Program-made: the position numbers and the translations under genes
Origin: Mycobacterium palustre
GTDB taxonomy: Bacteria; Actinomycetota; Actinomycetes; Mycobacteriales; Mycobacteriaceae
Assembly: GCF_002101785.1 (NCBI RefSeq)
Contig: NZ_LQPJ01000112.1
Location: 1 to 64,000, forward strand
Direction of reading: 5' to 3'
Length of the DNA: 64,000 nt
Part shown: piece by piece, positions 18,628-27,212 of the stretch
How positions within the stretch are numbered: the stretch's first letter is position 1
How the letters are laid out: every line of letters begins with the position of its first letter
The notes under the pieces: generated by a model
The model's database searches: none
What the model saw: only the letters and a program-made list of their open reading frames with translations
Told to the model about the DNA's origin: nothing

Positions 18628-19548
18628 TCAGGTCAGCGTCGCGGATACGTACTTGATGTCACCGAAGGCGACCATCGACGGCCCACTCGGAAATTCAAAT
18701 CCGTTGGCGGCATACAGTTCCGGCGTGGTGTGGACGGTGGTTTGCCAGCCGCGGCCGGTCAGGTAGGCCACCACGTCGTTGCGTTCACCGGGGTAGACCA
18801 GGTCGGCCCAATTGATGTTGAGGCCCAGGCGGCGCCAGCGTTCGCTGATCTCGTTGCCCCGCTTCTCGATGCGGTCGCGGATGTCGGGCACGTAGCCGGT
18901 GCCGATCGCGCTGCCGCGGGCCGACAGCGCGGTGACGTTGTCGAACAGGCGGTCCTGCGCGTCCGGCGGGAGGTAGCCCAGCAACCCCTCCGCGATCCAG
19001 GCCGTGGGCCGCCCGGCGGCGAATCCGGCGCCGCGCAGCGCCGCCGGCCAGTCGTCGCGCAGGTCGACGCCCACGGCGCGGCGGTCGGCGGTCGGGGTGG
19101 CGCCGAGGTCGGCCAAGGTGCGCGTCTTGAAGTCGATCACCCGGGGCTGGTCGATCTCGTAGACGACGGTCCCGTCCGGCCACGCCAGCCGGTACGCGCG
19201 GGTGTCCAGCCCCGAGGCGAGGATGACGGCCTGCCGGACGCCGGCCGCCGTGGCCTCCAGGAAGAAGGAATCGAAGAAACGGGTCCGCACCGCCATGCCC
19301 TCGCTGAGCCGCCGCGGGGTGAACGCCGGATCGTCCTCGGCAGCCTCCACCTCGCCGTCCATCAGCTGGATGAAGGCGTCGACGCCGACGGCCCGCACCA
19401 GCGGCTCGGCGAACGGATCGTCGATCAGCGGGTCCGGACCCCGGGACGCCAGCGCCCGGCGGGCGGCCACCGCGGTGGCCGTCGCCCCCACGCTGGACGC
19501 GAGATCCCAACTGTCCCCGTCCGATCGCTTGCCCTGCGAGTCAGACAT
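18628..19548 (-). CDS. Class I SAM-dependent methyltransferase, LCM/TIGR00027 family (paralogue 5 of 6)
   Basis: The 306-residue protein starts MSDSQGKRSDGDSWDLASS. The frame stays open well upstream into paralogue 6, but ATG 19548 gives the family's normal N-terminus. The SAM-site motifs [18 protein letters not shown] and EIDQPRVIDFK and the segment [19 protein letters not shown] are present. Its most conserved tracts resemble paralogue 2 as well as its immediate neighbours. Confidence 0.87.
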   Translation of the reverse strand: MSDSQGKRSDGDSWDLASSVGATATAVAARRALASRGPDPLIDDPFAEPLVRAVGVDAFIQLMDGEVEAAEDDPAFTPRRLSEGMAVRTRFFDSFFLEATAAGVRQAVILASGLDTRAYRLAWPDGTVVYEIDQPRVIDFKTRTLADLGATPTADRRAVGVDLRDDWPAALRGAGFAAGRPTAWIAEGLLGYLPPDAQDRLFDNVTALSARGSAIGTGYVPDIRDRIEKRGNEISERWRRLGLNINWADLVYPGERNDVVAYLTGRGWQTTVHTTPELYAANGFEFPSGPSMVAFGDIKYVSATLT

Positions 19549-19556
19549 CGGCGCCG

Positions 19557-20462
19557 CTAACCCAGCGTCGCGGTGACGGCGACCATGTTGCGGAGCTGGG
19601 ACTCGTCGTCGTCGGGGAAGACCAGGCCGTAATCGGCGAAGAACTCCCGGCGCGGCCGGGTCGCCACCTGCCAGCCGCGCTCGCCCAGGTAGTCGACCAC
19701 GTTGCTGCGTTCGCCGTCGAAGAACAGGCCCGACAAATCGATGTCGCAGCCCAGGTTGGCCCACCGCTGGTTGAACTGCTTGGCGCGTTCGCTCATCGTC
19801 CGGCCCGAATCGCCGTGGTACTCGGTGGCCAGCTTGCTCCCCGGCGCGCTGAGCTCGGTGATGTTGTCGAACAGCCGGTCCTGCGCCTCGGGCGGAAGGT
19901 ACATCAGCAGGCCTTCGGCGCTCCACGACGTCGGCTGGGCGGGGTCGAACCCGCTGCGCCGCAACGCCTCCGGCCAGTCGTCCCGCAGGTCGACGGCCAC
20001 GGTGCGCCGGTCCGCGGTCGGTTCCGCGCCCAGGTTTGCCATGGCGGTGGTCTTGAACTCGACGACCTTGGGCTGGTCGACCTCGTAGACCACGCTTCCC
20101 GGCGGCCAGGGCAGCCGGTAGGCGCGCGCGTCCAGGCCGGCGGCCAGGATCACCGACTGGCTGATCCCGTCGCGCGCGGCATTGAGGAAGAAGTCGTCGA
20201 AGAACCGGGTGCGCACGGCGATCGAATCGGTCTCGAGCCGCAGGTCGCGTTCGCCGCTGGCCTCGTCCGCCGCCAGCACGTCACCGTCGACGAGGCGGAC
20301 GAAGAACTCCAGGCCGACCGCCCGCACCAGCGGCGCGGCGAACGGATCGTTGATGATCGCGTCGGTCTCCGCGCTGGCCAGCGCGCGGGCGGCGGCCACC
20401 ATGGTGGCGGTCGCGCCGACGCTGGAGGCCAGGTCCCAGGTGTCCTGATCGGTGCGCGTCAT
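19557..20462 (-). CDS. Class I SAM-dependent methyltransferase, LCM/TIGR00027 family (paralogue 6 of 6)
   Basis: The 301-residue protein begins [20 protein letters not shown], almost identical to the start of paralogue 4, and has [40 protein letters not shown] and [19 protein letters not shown]. It is the promoter-proximal member of the second run and is divergent from secY across a 215-base spacer. Substrate unknown. Confidence 0.88.
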   Translation of the reverse strand: MTRTDQDTWDLASSVGATATMVAAARALASAETDAIINDPFAAPLVRAVGLEFFVRLVDGDVLAADEASGERDLRLETDSIAVRTRFFDDFFLNAARDGISQSVILAAGLDARAYRLPWPPGSVVYEVDQPKVVEFKTTAMANLGAEPTADRRTVAVDLRDDWPEALRRSGFDPAQPTSWSAEGLLMYLPPEAQDRLFDNITELSAPGSKLATEYHGDSGRTMSERAKQFNQRWANLGCDIDLSGLFFDGERSNVVDYLGERGWQVATRPRREFFADYGLVFPDDDESQLRNMVAVTATLG

Positions 20463-20677
20463 GTCGCCCCTTCGATAGTTAGCAACTGCAACGAGCCACC
20501 GAAACTCTACGCCTTCCGGCCGTCACCGCGGCGGCCGTTACCGGACCCGCCCGGACCAGCTGTTAGTCTCGTACACGGTTTGACGCGCGACGCCGTATGT
20601 CCTGCCTGCGGGTATTCGAGCGACTGACGCAGGATGACCCCAGGAATAACCGCGGGCCGGCCAGACCAGGAGGAAGA

Positions 20678-22003
20678 GTGCTTTCGGCTTTCATCTCATC
20701 GCTGCGGACAGTCGATCTGAGACGGAAGATCCTCTTCACGCTGGGCATCGTCGTCCTCTACCGCGTCGGCGCCGCGCTGCCCTCCCCGGGCGTGAACTAC
20801 CCGAACGTGCAGCAGTGCATCAAGGAGGCCAGCGGCGGCGAGGCCGGCCAGATCTACTCGCTGATCAACCTGTTCTCCGGCGGCGCGCTGCTCAAGCTGA
20901 CGGTGTTCGCGGTGGGCGTGATGCCCTACATCACCGCCAGCATCATCGTGCAGCTGCTCACCGTGGTCATCCCGCGCTTCGAGGAGCTCCGCAAGGAGGG
21001 CCAAGCGGGCCAGGCCAAGATGACCCAGTACACCCGCTACCTGGCGATCGCGCTGGCCATCCTGCAGGCCACCAGCATCGTGGCGCTGGCGGCCAACGGC
21101 GGCCTGCTGCAGGGCTGCTCCCTGGACATCATCGCCAACCAGAGCATCTTCACCCTGGTGGTCATCGTGATGGTGATGACGGCCGGCGCGGCGCTGGTGA
21201 TGTGGATGGGCGAGCTGATCACCGAACGCGGCATCGGCAACGGCATGTCGCTGCTGATCTTCGTCGGCATCGCGGCGCGCATTCCCGCCGAGGGCAAGAC
21301 CATCCTGGACAGCCGCGGCGGCGTCATCTTCGCCGCCGTCTGCGTCGCCGCGCTGATCATCATCGTCGGCGTGGTGTTCGTCGAGCAGGGGCAGCGGCGC
21401 ATCCCGGTGCAGTACGCCAAGCGCATGGTGGGCCGGCGCATGTACGGCGGCACCTCGACGTATCTGCCGCTCAAGGTCAATCAGGCCGGCGTCATCCCGG
21501 TCATCTTCGCCTCGTCGCTGATCTACATCCCGCACCTGATCACCCAGCTGGTCCGCAGCGGCAGCGGCGGCGTGGGCAACAGCTGGTGGGACAAGTTCGT
21601 CGGCAGCTACCTGTCCGACCCGAGCGACCCGGTCTACATCGGCATCTACTTCAGCCTGATCATCTTCTTCACGTACTTCTACGTGTCCATCACCTTCAAC
21701 CCCGACGAGCGCGCCGACGAGATGAAGAAGTTCGGCGGGTTCATTCCCGGCATCCGGCCGGGCAAGCCGACCGCCGACTACCTGCGCTACGTGCTGAGCC
21801 GGATCACCCTGCCCGGCTCGATCTACCTGGGGGCCATCTCGGTGCTGCCCAACATGTTCCTCCAGATCGGCAACGGGGGAGCGGTCCAGAATTTGCCCTT
21901 CGGCGGTACTGCGGTTTTGATCATGATCGGCGTCGGTTTGGATACGGTCAAACAAATCGAGAGTCAGCTCATGCAGCGCAACTACGAAGGGTTCCTCAAG
22001 TGA
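20678..22003 (+). CDS. secY: Preprotein translocase channel subunit SecY
   Basis: The 441-residue protein has the ten-helix SecY pattern and conserved segments [40 protein letters not shown] and [16 protein letters not shown]. It forms the protein-conducting channel with SecE and SecG. GTG 20678 follows AGGAGGA at 20668-20674; the frame is open upstream, but that would add a non-homologous extension. Its stop overlaps the adk start (GTGA). It is separated from rplO by 16 kb of accessory genes. Confidence 0.97.
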   Translation: MLSAFISSLRTVDLRRKILFTLGIVVLYRVGAALPSPGVNYPNVQQCIKEASGGEAGQIYSLINLFSGGALLKLTVFAVGVMPYITASIIVQLLTVVIPRFEELRKEGQAGQAKMTQYTRYLAIALAILQATSIVALAANGGLLQGCSLDIIANQSIFTLVVIVMVMTAGAALVMWMGELITERGIGNGMSLLIFVGIAARIPAEGKTILDSRGGVIFAAVCVAALIIIVGVVFVEQGQRRIPVQYAKRMVGRRMYGGTSTYLPLKVNQAGVIPVIFASSLIYIPHLITQLVRSGSGGVGNSWWDKFVGSYLSDPSDPVYIGIYFSLIIFFTYFYVSITFNPDERADEMKKFGGFIPGIRPGKPTADYLRYVLSRITLPGSIYLGAISVLPNMFLQIGNGGAVQNLPFGGTAVLIMIGVGLDTVKQIESQLMQRNYEGFLK

Positions 22004-22545
22004 GAGTCGTTTTGCTGGGGCCGCCGGGGGCGGGCAAGGGGACGCAGGCCCAAAAGCTCGCCGAAAAGCTCGGCATCCCGCAAATCTCGACCGGGGAGCT
22101 GTTCCGCAGCAACATCGAAAACGGCACCAAACTCGGCCTGGAGGCCAAGCGCTACCTGGACGCCGGCGACCTGGTGCCCTCGGACCTGACCAACCAGCTC
22201 GTCGACGACCGGCTCGACGACCCGGACTGCGCCAACGGTTTCATCCTCGACGGCTACCCGCGCTCGCTCGAGCAGGCCAAGGCGCTGCACGAAATGCTCG
22301 GGCGCCGCGGCTGCGACATCGACGCGGTGGTGGAGTTCCGCGTCTCGGAGGACGAGTTGCTCAAGCGGCTCAAGGGCCGCGGCCGCGCCGACGACACCGA
22401 GGACGTCATCCACAACCGGATGAAGGTCTACCGCGACGAGACGGCCCCGCTGCTCGAGTACTACAGCGACGAGCTCAAGACCGTCGACGCCGTCGGCTCG
22501 GTGGACGAGGTGTTCGCGCGCGCGCTGCAGGCGCTGGGCCAGTAA
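22000..22545 (+). CDS. adk: Adenylate kinase
   Basis: The 181-residue protein starts [20 protein letters not shown] with the P-loop at residues 7-14 and contains [13 protein letters not shown]. It lacks a zinc-finger LID insertion, so it is the short-LID form typical of actinobacteria. It interconverts ATP, ADP and AMP. GTG 22000 overlaps the secY stop, and map follows 2 bases after its own stop. Confidence 0.97.
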   Translation: MRVVLLGPPGAGKGTQAQKLAEKLGIPQISTGELFRSNIENGTKLGLEAKRYLDAGDLVPSDLTNQLVDDRLDDPDCANGFILDGYPRSLEQAKALHEMLGRRGCDIDAVVEFRVSEDELLKRLKGRGRADDTEDVIHNRMKVYRDETAPLLEYYSDELKTVDAVGSVDEVFARALQALGQ

Positions 22546-22547
22546 CC

Positions 22548-23348
22548 ATGGGCGCGCTGGCGCGGCTGCGAAGTCGCAGGGTCGTGCCGCAGCGCAGCCC
22601 CGCAGAGCTCGACGCGATGGCCGCCGCCGGCGCCGTGGTGGCCGCCGCCCTGCGGGCGGTGCGGGCGGCCGCGGTCGCCGGGACGTCGACGTTGGGCCTC
22701 GACCAGATCGCCGAGTCGGTGATCCGCGAAGCCGGCGCCACGCCGTCGTTTCTGGGCTACCACGGCTACCCGGCGTCGATCTGCGCGTCGGTCAACGACC
22801 GGGTGGTGCACGGCATCCCGTCGGCCGCCGAGATCCTGGCGCCCGGCGACCTCGTGTCGATCGACTGCGGGGCGGTGCTGGACGGCTGGCACGGCGACGC
22901 CGCGGTGACGTTCGGGGTCGGGACGCTGGGCGCGGCCGACGAGGCGCTCCGCGACGCGACCAGGGAGGCGCTGCAGGCCGGGATCGCGGCGATGGTCCCC
23001 GGCAACCGGTTGACCGACGTGGCGCACGCCATCGAGATGGGCGCCCGCGCGGCCGAGGCGCGCTACGGGCTCCCGTTCGGGATCGTCGAGGGCTACGGCG
23101 GCCATGGCATCGGCCGGCACATGCACATGGACCCGTTTTTGCCCAACGAGGGCGCGCCTGGGCGCGGCCCGCTGCTGGCCCCGGGCTCGGTGCTGGCGAT
23201 CGAACCGATGCTGACGCTGGGCACCGGCAAGACCGTCGTCCTCGACGACGAATGGACCGTGACCACCGCCGACGGGTCGCGCGCGGCGCATTGGGAGCAC
23301 ACCGTCGCGGTCACCGACGCCGGGCCGCGGATCCTGACGCTCGGCTAG
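22548..23348 (+). CDS. map: Methionine aminopeptidase, type I
   Basis: The 266-residue protein removes N-terminal methionine. The five metal ligands are visible in family order: Asp in [14 protein letters not shown], Asp in HGDAAVTF, His in YGGHGIGRH, Glu in LAIEPML and Glu in HWEHTVAV. It corresponds to mapA (Rv0734), the shorter of the two mycobacterial enzymes. It ends the secY-adk-map unit, and sigL follows after 55 bases. Confidence 0.95.
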   Translation: MGALARLRSRRVVPQRSPAELDAMAAAGAVVAAALRAVRAAAVAGTSTLGLDQIAESVIREAGATPSFLGYHGYPASICASVNDRVVHGIPSAAEILAPGDLVSIDCGAVLDGWHGDAAVTFGVGTLGAADEALRDATREALQAGIAAMVPGNRLTDVAHAIEMGARAAEARYGLPFGIVEGYGGHGIGRHMHMDPFLPNEGAPGRGPLLAPGSVLAIEPMLTLGTGKTVVLDDEWTVTTADGSRAAHWEHTVAVTDAGPRILTLG

Positions 23349-23356
23349 CGGGGGCG

Positions 23357-23384
23357 TGAACTAAACACCTGCTGCGCTCGTTTC
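23357..23384 (+). promoter_or_regulatory. SigL-like promoter upstream of sigL
   Basis: TGAACT (23357-23362), 16 bases, CGTTTC (23379-23384). This resembles the SigL consensus as I recall it (-35 TGAAC, -10 CGT) and fits the known autoregulation of sigL. Transcription would start around 23391, just ahead of the Shine-Dalgarno GGAGGTGA and GTG 23404. The same element is repeated at 24789. Confidence 0.5.
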
Positions 23385-23403
23385 CCCGGCAGGAGGTGAT
23401 CGA

Positions 23404-23949
23404 GTGGCTCGTGTGGCCGGCAGTCGGGGCGCGTCCGGGGCTGCCGAAGCCGCTCTGATGAAGGCGCTTTACGACGAACACGCCGCGGTGCTGTGGCGCT
23501 ACGCGCTGCGGTTGACGGGGGACGCCAGCCAGTCCGAGGACGTCGTCCAGGAGACCCTGCTGCGCGCGTGGCAGCATCCGGAGGTCGTCGGCGACACCGA
23601 GCGGTCGGCCCGGGCGTGGCTGTTCACCGTCGCGCGCAACATGATCATCGACGACCGGCGCAGCGCCCGGTTCCGCAACGTGGTCGCTTCGCTGGACGAA
23701 GACGGCGCGCCGGAGCAGTCGACGCCGGACGAGGTGAACGCGGCGCTGGACCGGCTGCTGATAGCCGAGGCCATGGCCCAATTGTCCGTCGAGCACCGCG
23801 CCGTGATCGAGCGGTCCTATTACCGCGGATGGACCACCGCCCAGATTGCTACCGACCTGGAGATAGCCGAAGGAACAGTGAAGTCGCGATTACACTATGC
23901 CGTACGGGCATTGCGGCTCACTCTGCAGGAACTCGGGGTCACGCGATGA
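23404..23949 (+). CDS. sigL: ECF RNA polymerase sigma factor SigL
   Basis: The 181-residue ECF sigma factor has region 2 (YDEHAAVLWRYALRLTGDASQSEDVVQETLLRAW) and region 4 with the helix-turn-helix YRGWTTAQIATDLEIAEGTVKSRLHYAVRAL. Gene order map-sigL-rslA matches Mtb Rv0734-Rv0736. In Mtb SigL controls a small set of genes for secreted redox and polyketide functions. It has a consensus-like promoter of its own and is followed by its anti-sigma gene. Confidence 0.93.
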   Translation: MARVAGSRGASGAAEAALMKALYDEHAAVLWRYALRLTGDASQSEDVVQETLLRAWQHPEVVGDTERSARAWLFTVARNMIIDDRRSARFRNVVASLDEDGAPEQSTPDEVNAALDRLLIAEAMAQLSVEHRAVIERSYYRGWTTAQIATDLEIAEGTVKSRLHYAVRALRLTLQELGVTR

Positions 23950-23995
23950 CCATCCCGATGGTCATGGGCTTCGAATACTTGAGGGGTGACAGGAG

Positions 23996-24763
23996 ATGGA
24001 CGAGATGAGGACGCCGCTGAACGGCATCGGCCCGCCCGGTGACAACGAGGTGTTCGGGTTGACGACGGGGGACGACCACCGCTACGCGCTGTGGGACGCC
24101 GCATACGTGCTGGGGTCGCTGTCTGCCTCCGACCGCCGGGAATTCGAGGCGCACATGGCCGGCTGCCCGCAGTGCCGGGAGGCCGTCGCCGACCTGAGCG
24201 GGGTGCCGGCCCTGCTTTCGCGGCTCGACCGCGCCGAAGTGGCCGCGATCGACGACTCCGGCCGCGGTTCTTCCGACACGCCGCCGATGTCGCCGGAGCT
24301 GTTGCCGTCGCTGCTGGCGACGGTGCGCTGGCGGCGGCGCCGCACGCGCGTGGCCACCTGGGTGGCCTCGTCCGCCGCGGCCGCGGTGCTGGGCGTCGGC
24401 GTGCTCGTCGGCGTGCAGGGATTCACCTCGACACCGCCGCAGCAGGCGACGGCGGCCTCGCAGCCGATGGCGCAGGTCGGTACCACCCTGCTGGCATCGA
24501 CGGTGCAGGTGAGCAGCCAGCACTGGGGCACGTTCATCAACCTCAAGTGCGTCTGCCTGGCGCCGCTGAACGCCCACCACGACACGCTGGCGATGGTGGT
24601 GGTGGGCCGCGACGGCAGCCAGACCCGGCTGGCGACGTGGGTGGCCGAACCGGGTCACACCGCGACGCCCGCGGGCAGCGTCTCGACGCCCGTCGACCAG
24701 ATCGCCGCCGTGCAAGTCGTTTCCGCGGACAGCGGCCAGGTTCTGCTGCAGCGTTCCCTGTAG
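23996..24763 (+). CDS. rslA: Zinc-binding membrane anti-sigma factor RslA
   Basis: The 255-residue protein has an N-terminal cytoplasmic ZAS domain with the zinc motif HMAGCPQC (HxxxCxxC) near residues 52-59, a single membrane segment around residues 121-142, and an extracytoplasmic domain of about 110 residues. It sequesters SigL; in Mtb oxidation of the Zn site releases the sigma factor. It starts 46 bases after sigL. The downstream biosynthetic cluster begins 60 bases after its stop. Confidence 0.92.
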   Translation: MDEMRTPLNGIGPPGDNEVFGLTTGDDHRYALWDAAYVLGSLSASDRREFEAHMAGCPQCREAVADLSGVPALLSRLDRAEVAAIDDSGRGSSDTPPMSPELLPSLLATVRWRRRRTRVATWVASSAAAAVLGVGVLVGVQGFTSTPPQQATAASQPMAQVGTTLLASTVQVSSQHWGTFINLKCVCLAPLNAHHDTLAMVVVGRDGSQTRLATWVAEPGHTATPAGSVSTPVDQIAAVQVVSADSGQVLLQRSL

Positions 24764-24788
24764 GCCCCCGCGGAACTGCGCGGCGGGG

Positions 24789-24816
24789 TGAACTGAAGTT
24801 AGCCGCGCGTCGTAGT
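24789..24816 (+). promoter_or_regulatory. SigL-like promoter upstream of the ThDP/KAS III cluster
   Basis: TGAACT (24789-24794), 16 bases, CGTAGT (24811-24816). The -35 hexamer, spacing and -10 CGT match the element in front of sigL. The start site would fall at about 24823, so the ATG at 24824 would head a leaderless mRNA. This ties the four-gene cluster to the sigma factor encoded beside it. Confidence 0.5.
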
Positions 24817-24823
24817 ACAGGAC

Positions 24824-26566
24824 ATGTCCAGGAAGCAGCGGGTGGTCGACCTCGTCGTCGAGCGTCTCGCGTCGGCCGGCGTCTCCCACATCTTCGGTGT
24901 GGACGGCGCCAACATCGAGGACCTCTACGACGCGGCGCACTTCCGGTCCGACATCACCGCCGTGCTGGCCAAGCACGAGTTTTCCGCGGCCACCATGGCC
25001 GACGGGTACAGCCGCAGCGGCGCCGGGCTCGGGGTCGTGGCAGCCACTTCGGGCGGCGGGGCGCTGAATCTTGTAGCGGCCCTTGGGGAGTCGTTCACCA
25101 GCCGGGTCCCGGTGCTGGCCCTCGTCGGGCAGGCGCCGACGGTTTTGGACGGCCGGGGCAGCTTCCAGGACACCAGCGGCCGAAACGGATCGCTGGACGC
25201 CCGCGCGGTGTTCTCCGCGGTGTCGGTCTCGTGTGAGCGGGTCCTCACCCCCGCCGGGGTCGCGCCCGCGCTGTCGCGGGCGATCGCCGCGGCCCGCACC
25301 GGCGGCCCGGCGGTTCTGTTGCTGCCCAAGGACGTTCAGCAGGGTTTTTTGGACTACGCGCCGGACGGCTGCGGACCGCACACGCTGCGCCCCATCGGCA
25401 ACCCGCAACCCATCCTCGGGATTTTGCGCGATGCCGACGGCCCGGTCACCATCATCGCCGGCGAGCAGGTCGCCCGCGACGACGCCCGCGCCGAGCTGGA
25501 AGCGCTGCGCGCGGTGCTGCGGGCGCGGGTGGCGACCGTGCCCGACGCCAAGGACGTGGCCGGGACGCCGGGCCTCGGGTCCTCGTCCGCGCTGGGGGTG
25601 ACTGGAGTCATGGGTCACCCTGGCGTGGCCGAAGCGGTGGCCGGCAGCGCGGTGTGCCTGGTGGTCGGCACCCGCCTCTCGGTCACCGCGCGCGCCGGCC
25701 TCGACGACGCGCTGGCGGCGGTGCCGACCGTGTCGATCGGCTCGGCCCCGCCGTATGTTCCGGCCACCCACGTGCACACCGACGACCTGCGCGGCTCGCT
25801 GCGCATGCTGACCCAGGCGCTGTCCGGGCCGGGGCGGCCGATGCGGGTGCGGGTGCCCGACACGGTGCGCCGCACCGAGCTGGCGCCGCCGCCGTTCGCC
25901 GGCCCGGGTCTGCGCTACCGCGACGCGATGGCCGTGCTCGACGACTGCCTGCCCGAGGGTTCCGACATCGTGGTCGACGCCGGCAACACCGGCGCCGCGG
26001 CGATCCACTACCTGCCGGCGCGGCGGGGCGGCCGGTTCGCCGTCGCGCTCGGCATGGGCGGCATGGGCTACAGCTTCGGGGCCGGCATCGGCATGGCCTT
26101 CGGGCGCGCCGACGCCCGGCGGCCCCGCGGGCGCACCGTGGTGATCGCCGGCGACGGAGCCTTTTTCATGCACGGCATGGAGATCCACACCGCCGTGCAG
26201 TACCGGCTGCCGGTGACGTTCGTGTTGTTCAACAACAACGCCCACGCCATGTGCGTGACGCGCGAGCAGTTGTTCTACGACGACCTTTACAGCTACAACC
26301 GGTTTCGGGCCAGCCGGCTGGGCGCCGGGCTGGCCGCGATGTTCCCGGGCCTGACGTCGGTCGACGTCGCCGACCGCGACGGCCTCGCCGCAGCCATGCG
26401 CGCGGCGCTGGCCGCCGACGGCCCGGCGGTGATCGGCGTCGAGTGCGCCGCGGACGAGATGCCGCCCTTCGCACCGTTTCTCGCCCAGCTGTCGGCCACA
26501 GCGCCGGCAGCACAACAGATTCCGACCGCAAAGGAGAACCGGACCGATGTCGCTGCCAGCGCTTGA
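24824..26566 (+). CDS. Thiamine-diphosphate-dependent enzyme (acetolactate synthase/benzoylformate decarboxylase-like)
   Basis: The 580-residue protein has the three-domain layout of ThDP decarboxylases and carboligases. The PYR domain has the catalytic Glu in AKHEFSAATMADG (E52), and the PP domain has GDGAFFMHGMEIHTAVQYRLP followed by NNNAHA (GDG-NN motif, about residues 442-470). Substrate residues do not identify one reaction: it could decarboxylate a 2-oxoacid or join an activated aldehyde to an acceptor. It is first in a tight cluster and its end overlaps the next gene by 20 bases. It is not the housekeeping ilvB. Confidence 0.8.
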   Translation: MSRKQRVVDLVVERLASAGVSHIFGVDGANIEDLYDAAHFRSDITAVLAKHEFSAATMADGYSRSGAGLGVVAATSGGGALNLVAALGESFTSRVPVLALVGQAPTVLDGRGSFQDTSGRNGSLDARAVFSAVSVSCERVLTPAGVAPALSRAIAAARTGGPAVLLLPKDVQQGFLDYAPDGCGPHTLRPIGNPQPILGILRDADGPVTIIAGEQVARDDARAELEALRAVLRARVATVPDAKDVAGTPGLGSSSALGVTGVMGHPGVAEAVAGSAVCLVVGTRLSVTARAGLDDALAAVPTVSIGSAPPYVPATHVHTDDLRGSLRMLTQALSGPGRPMRVRVPDTVRRTELAPPPFAGPGLRYRDAMAVLDDCLPEGSDIVVDAGNTGAAAIHYLPARRGGRFAVALGMGGMGYSFGAGIGMAFGRADARRPRGRTVVIAGDGAFFMHGMEIHTAVQYRLPVTFVLFNNNAHAMCVTREQLFYDDLYSYNRFRASRLGAGLAAMFPGLTSVDVADRDGLAAAMRAALAADGPAVIGVECAADEMPPFAPFLAQLSATAPAAQQIPTAKENRTDVAASA

Positions 26567-27212
26567 GGACATCCCGACCCCGATCGACGGGGTGACCCGA
26601 ATCGAGACCAGCCCCAAAGAAAAGGCCACGCCGATCATCATGGATATGATGCGCTCGGTCTACCCGCACGATCAGGTCTTCGGGCAGTACTGCACCGTCA
26701 ACGACTACGTCGACTGCCCGCCCGACGAGCTGTACGACTACATGGCCGACACCCGCAGCCTCGAGGAGTGGACGTACAGCCTGCGCGGCTTCACGCCCAC
26801 CGAGGAGCCCGGCCTGTGGCTGGCCTTCGACCGGCTCGGCAACGAGACGAAGATCTTCACCCGCACCGTCGCCAACCCGCAGGCCCGGACCGTCGACTAC
26901 CACTGCGCCTGGGATCAGGGCAAGCACCTGTGGATGATCTATTTGATGCGGGTGGTCGACGCGCAGCTGGTGCTCGACAAGCCGGGTTCGGTTGTGCTGT
27001 GGACGAATTGCCACCACCCGTTCTACGACCACAACCCGTACCCCGAGACCGCTCCGCCGCAGCGCCCGGTGTGGGTCGGCGACTTCTGGGACATGTTCAG
27101 CGCCGGCCACCTGCTGGAGCTGAAGAACCTCAAGGCGATCGCCGAGTACCGCCACCGCAACGGGCTGCCGGTGACCCCCAAGTGGATGGCCGAACAGGGG
27201 TGGGAATCATGA
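26547..27212 (+). CDS. SRPBCC/START-fold-like protein of unknown function
   Basis: The 221-residue protein has a central segment (about residues 50-180) with the pattern of SRPBCC ligand-binding or polyketide cyclase proteins (VDCPPDELYDYMADTRSLEEWTYS), and many Trp/Tyr/His residues that could line a pocket (WTNCHHPFYDHNPYP). No membrane segment or signal peptide is present. ATG 26547 lies inside the end of the ThDP gene and has a strong AAGGAGAA ribosome site. A role as cyclase, aromatase or carrier for the cluster's product is an inference. Confidence 0.6.
   Translation: MSLPALEDIPTPIDGVTRIETSPKEKATPIIMDMMRSVYPHDQVFGQYCTVNDYVDCPPDELYDYMADTRSLEEWTYSLRGFTPTEEPGLWLAFDRLGNETKIFTRTVANPQARTVDYHCAWDQGKHLWMIYLMRVVDAQLVLDKPGSVVLWTNCHHPFYDHNPYPETAPPQRPVWVGDFWDMFSAGHLLELKNLKAIAEYRHRNGLPVTPKWMAEQGWES

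Noticed and set aside
23939-26641. A 900-codon open frame on the minus strand opposite rslA and the ThDP gene
   Set aside because: It is an antisense shadow created by high GC at third positions. It has no domain, is rich in His/Arg/Gly as such shadows are, and lies opposite recognised genes.
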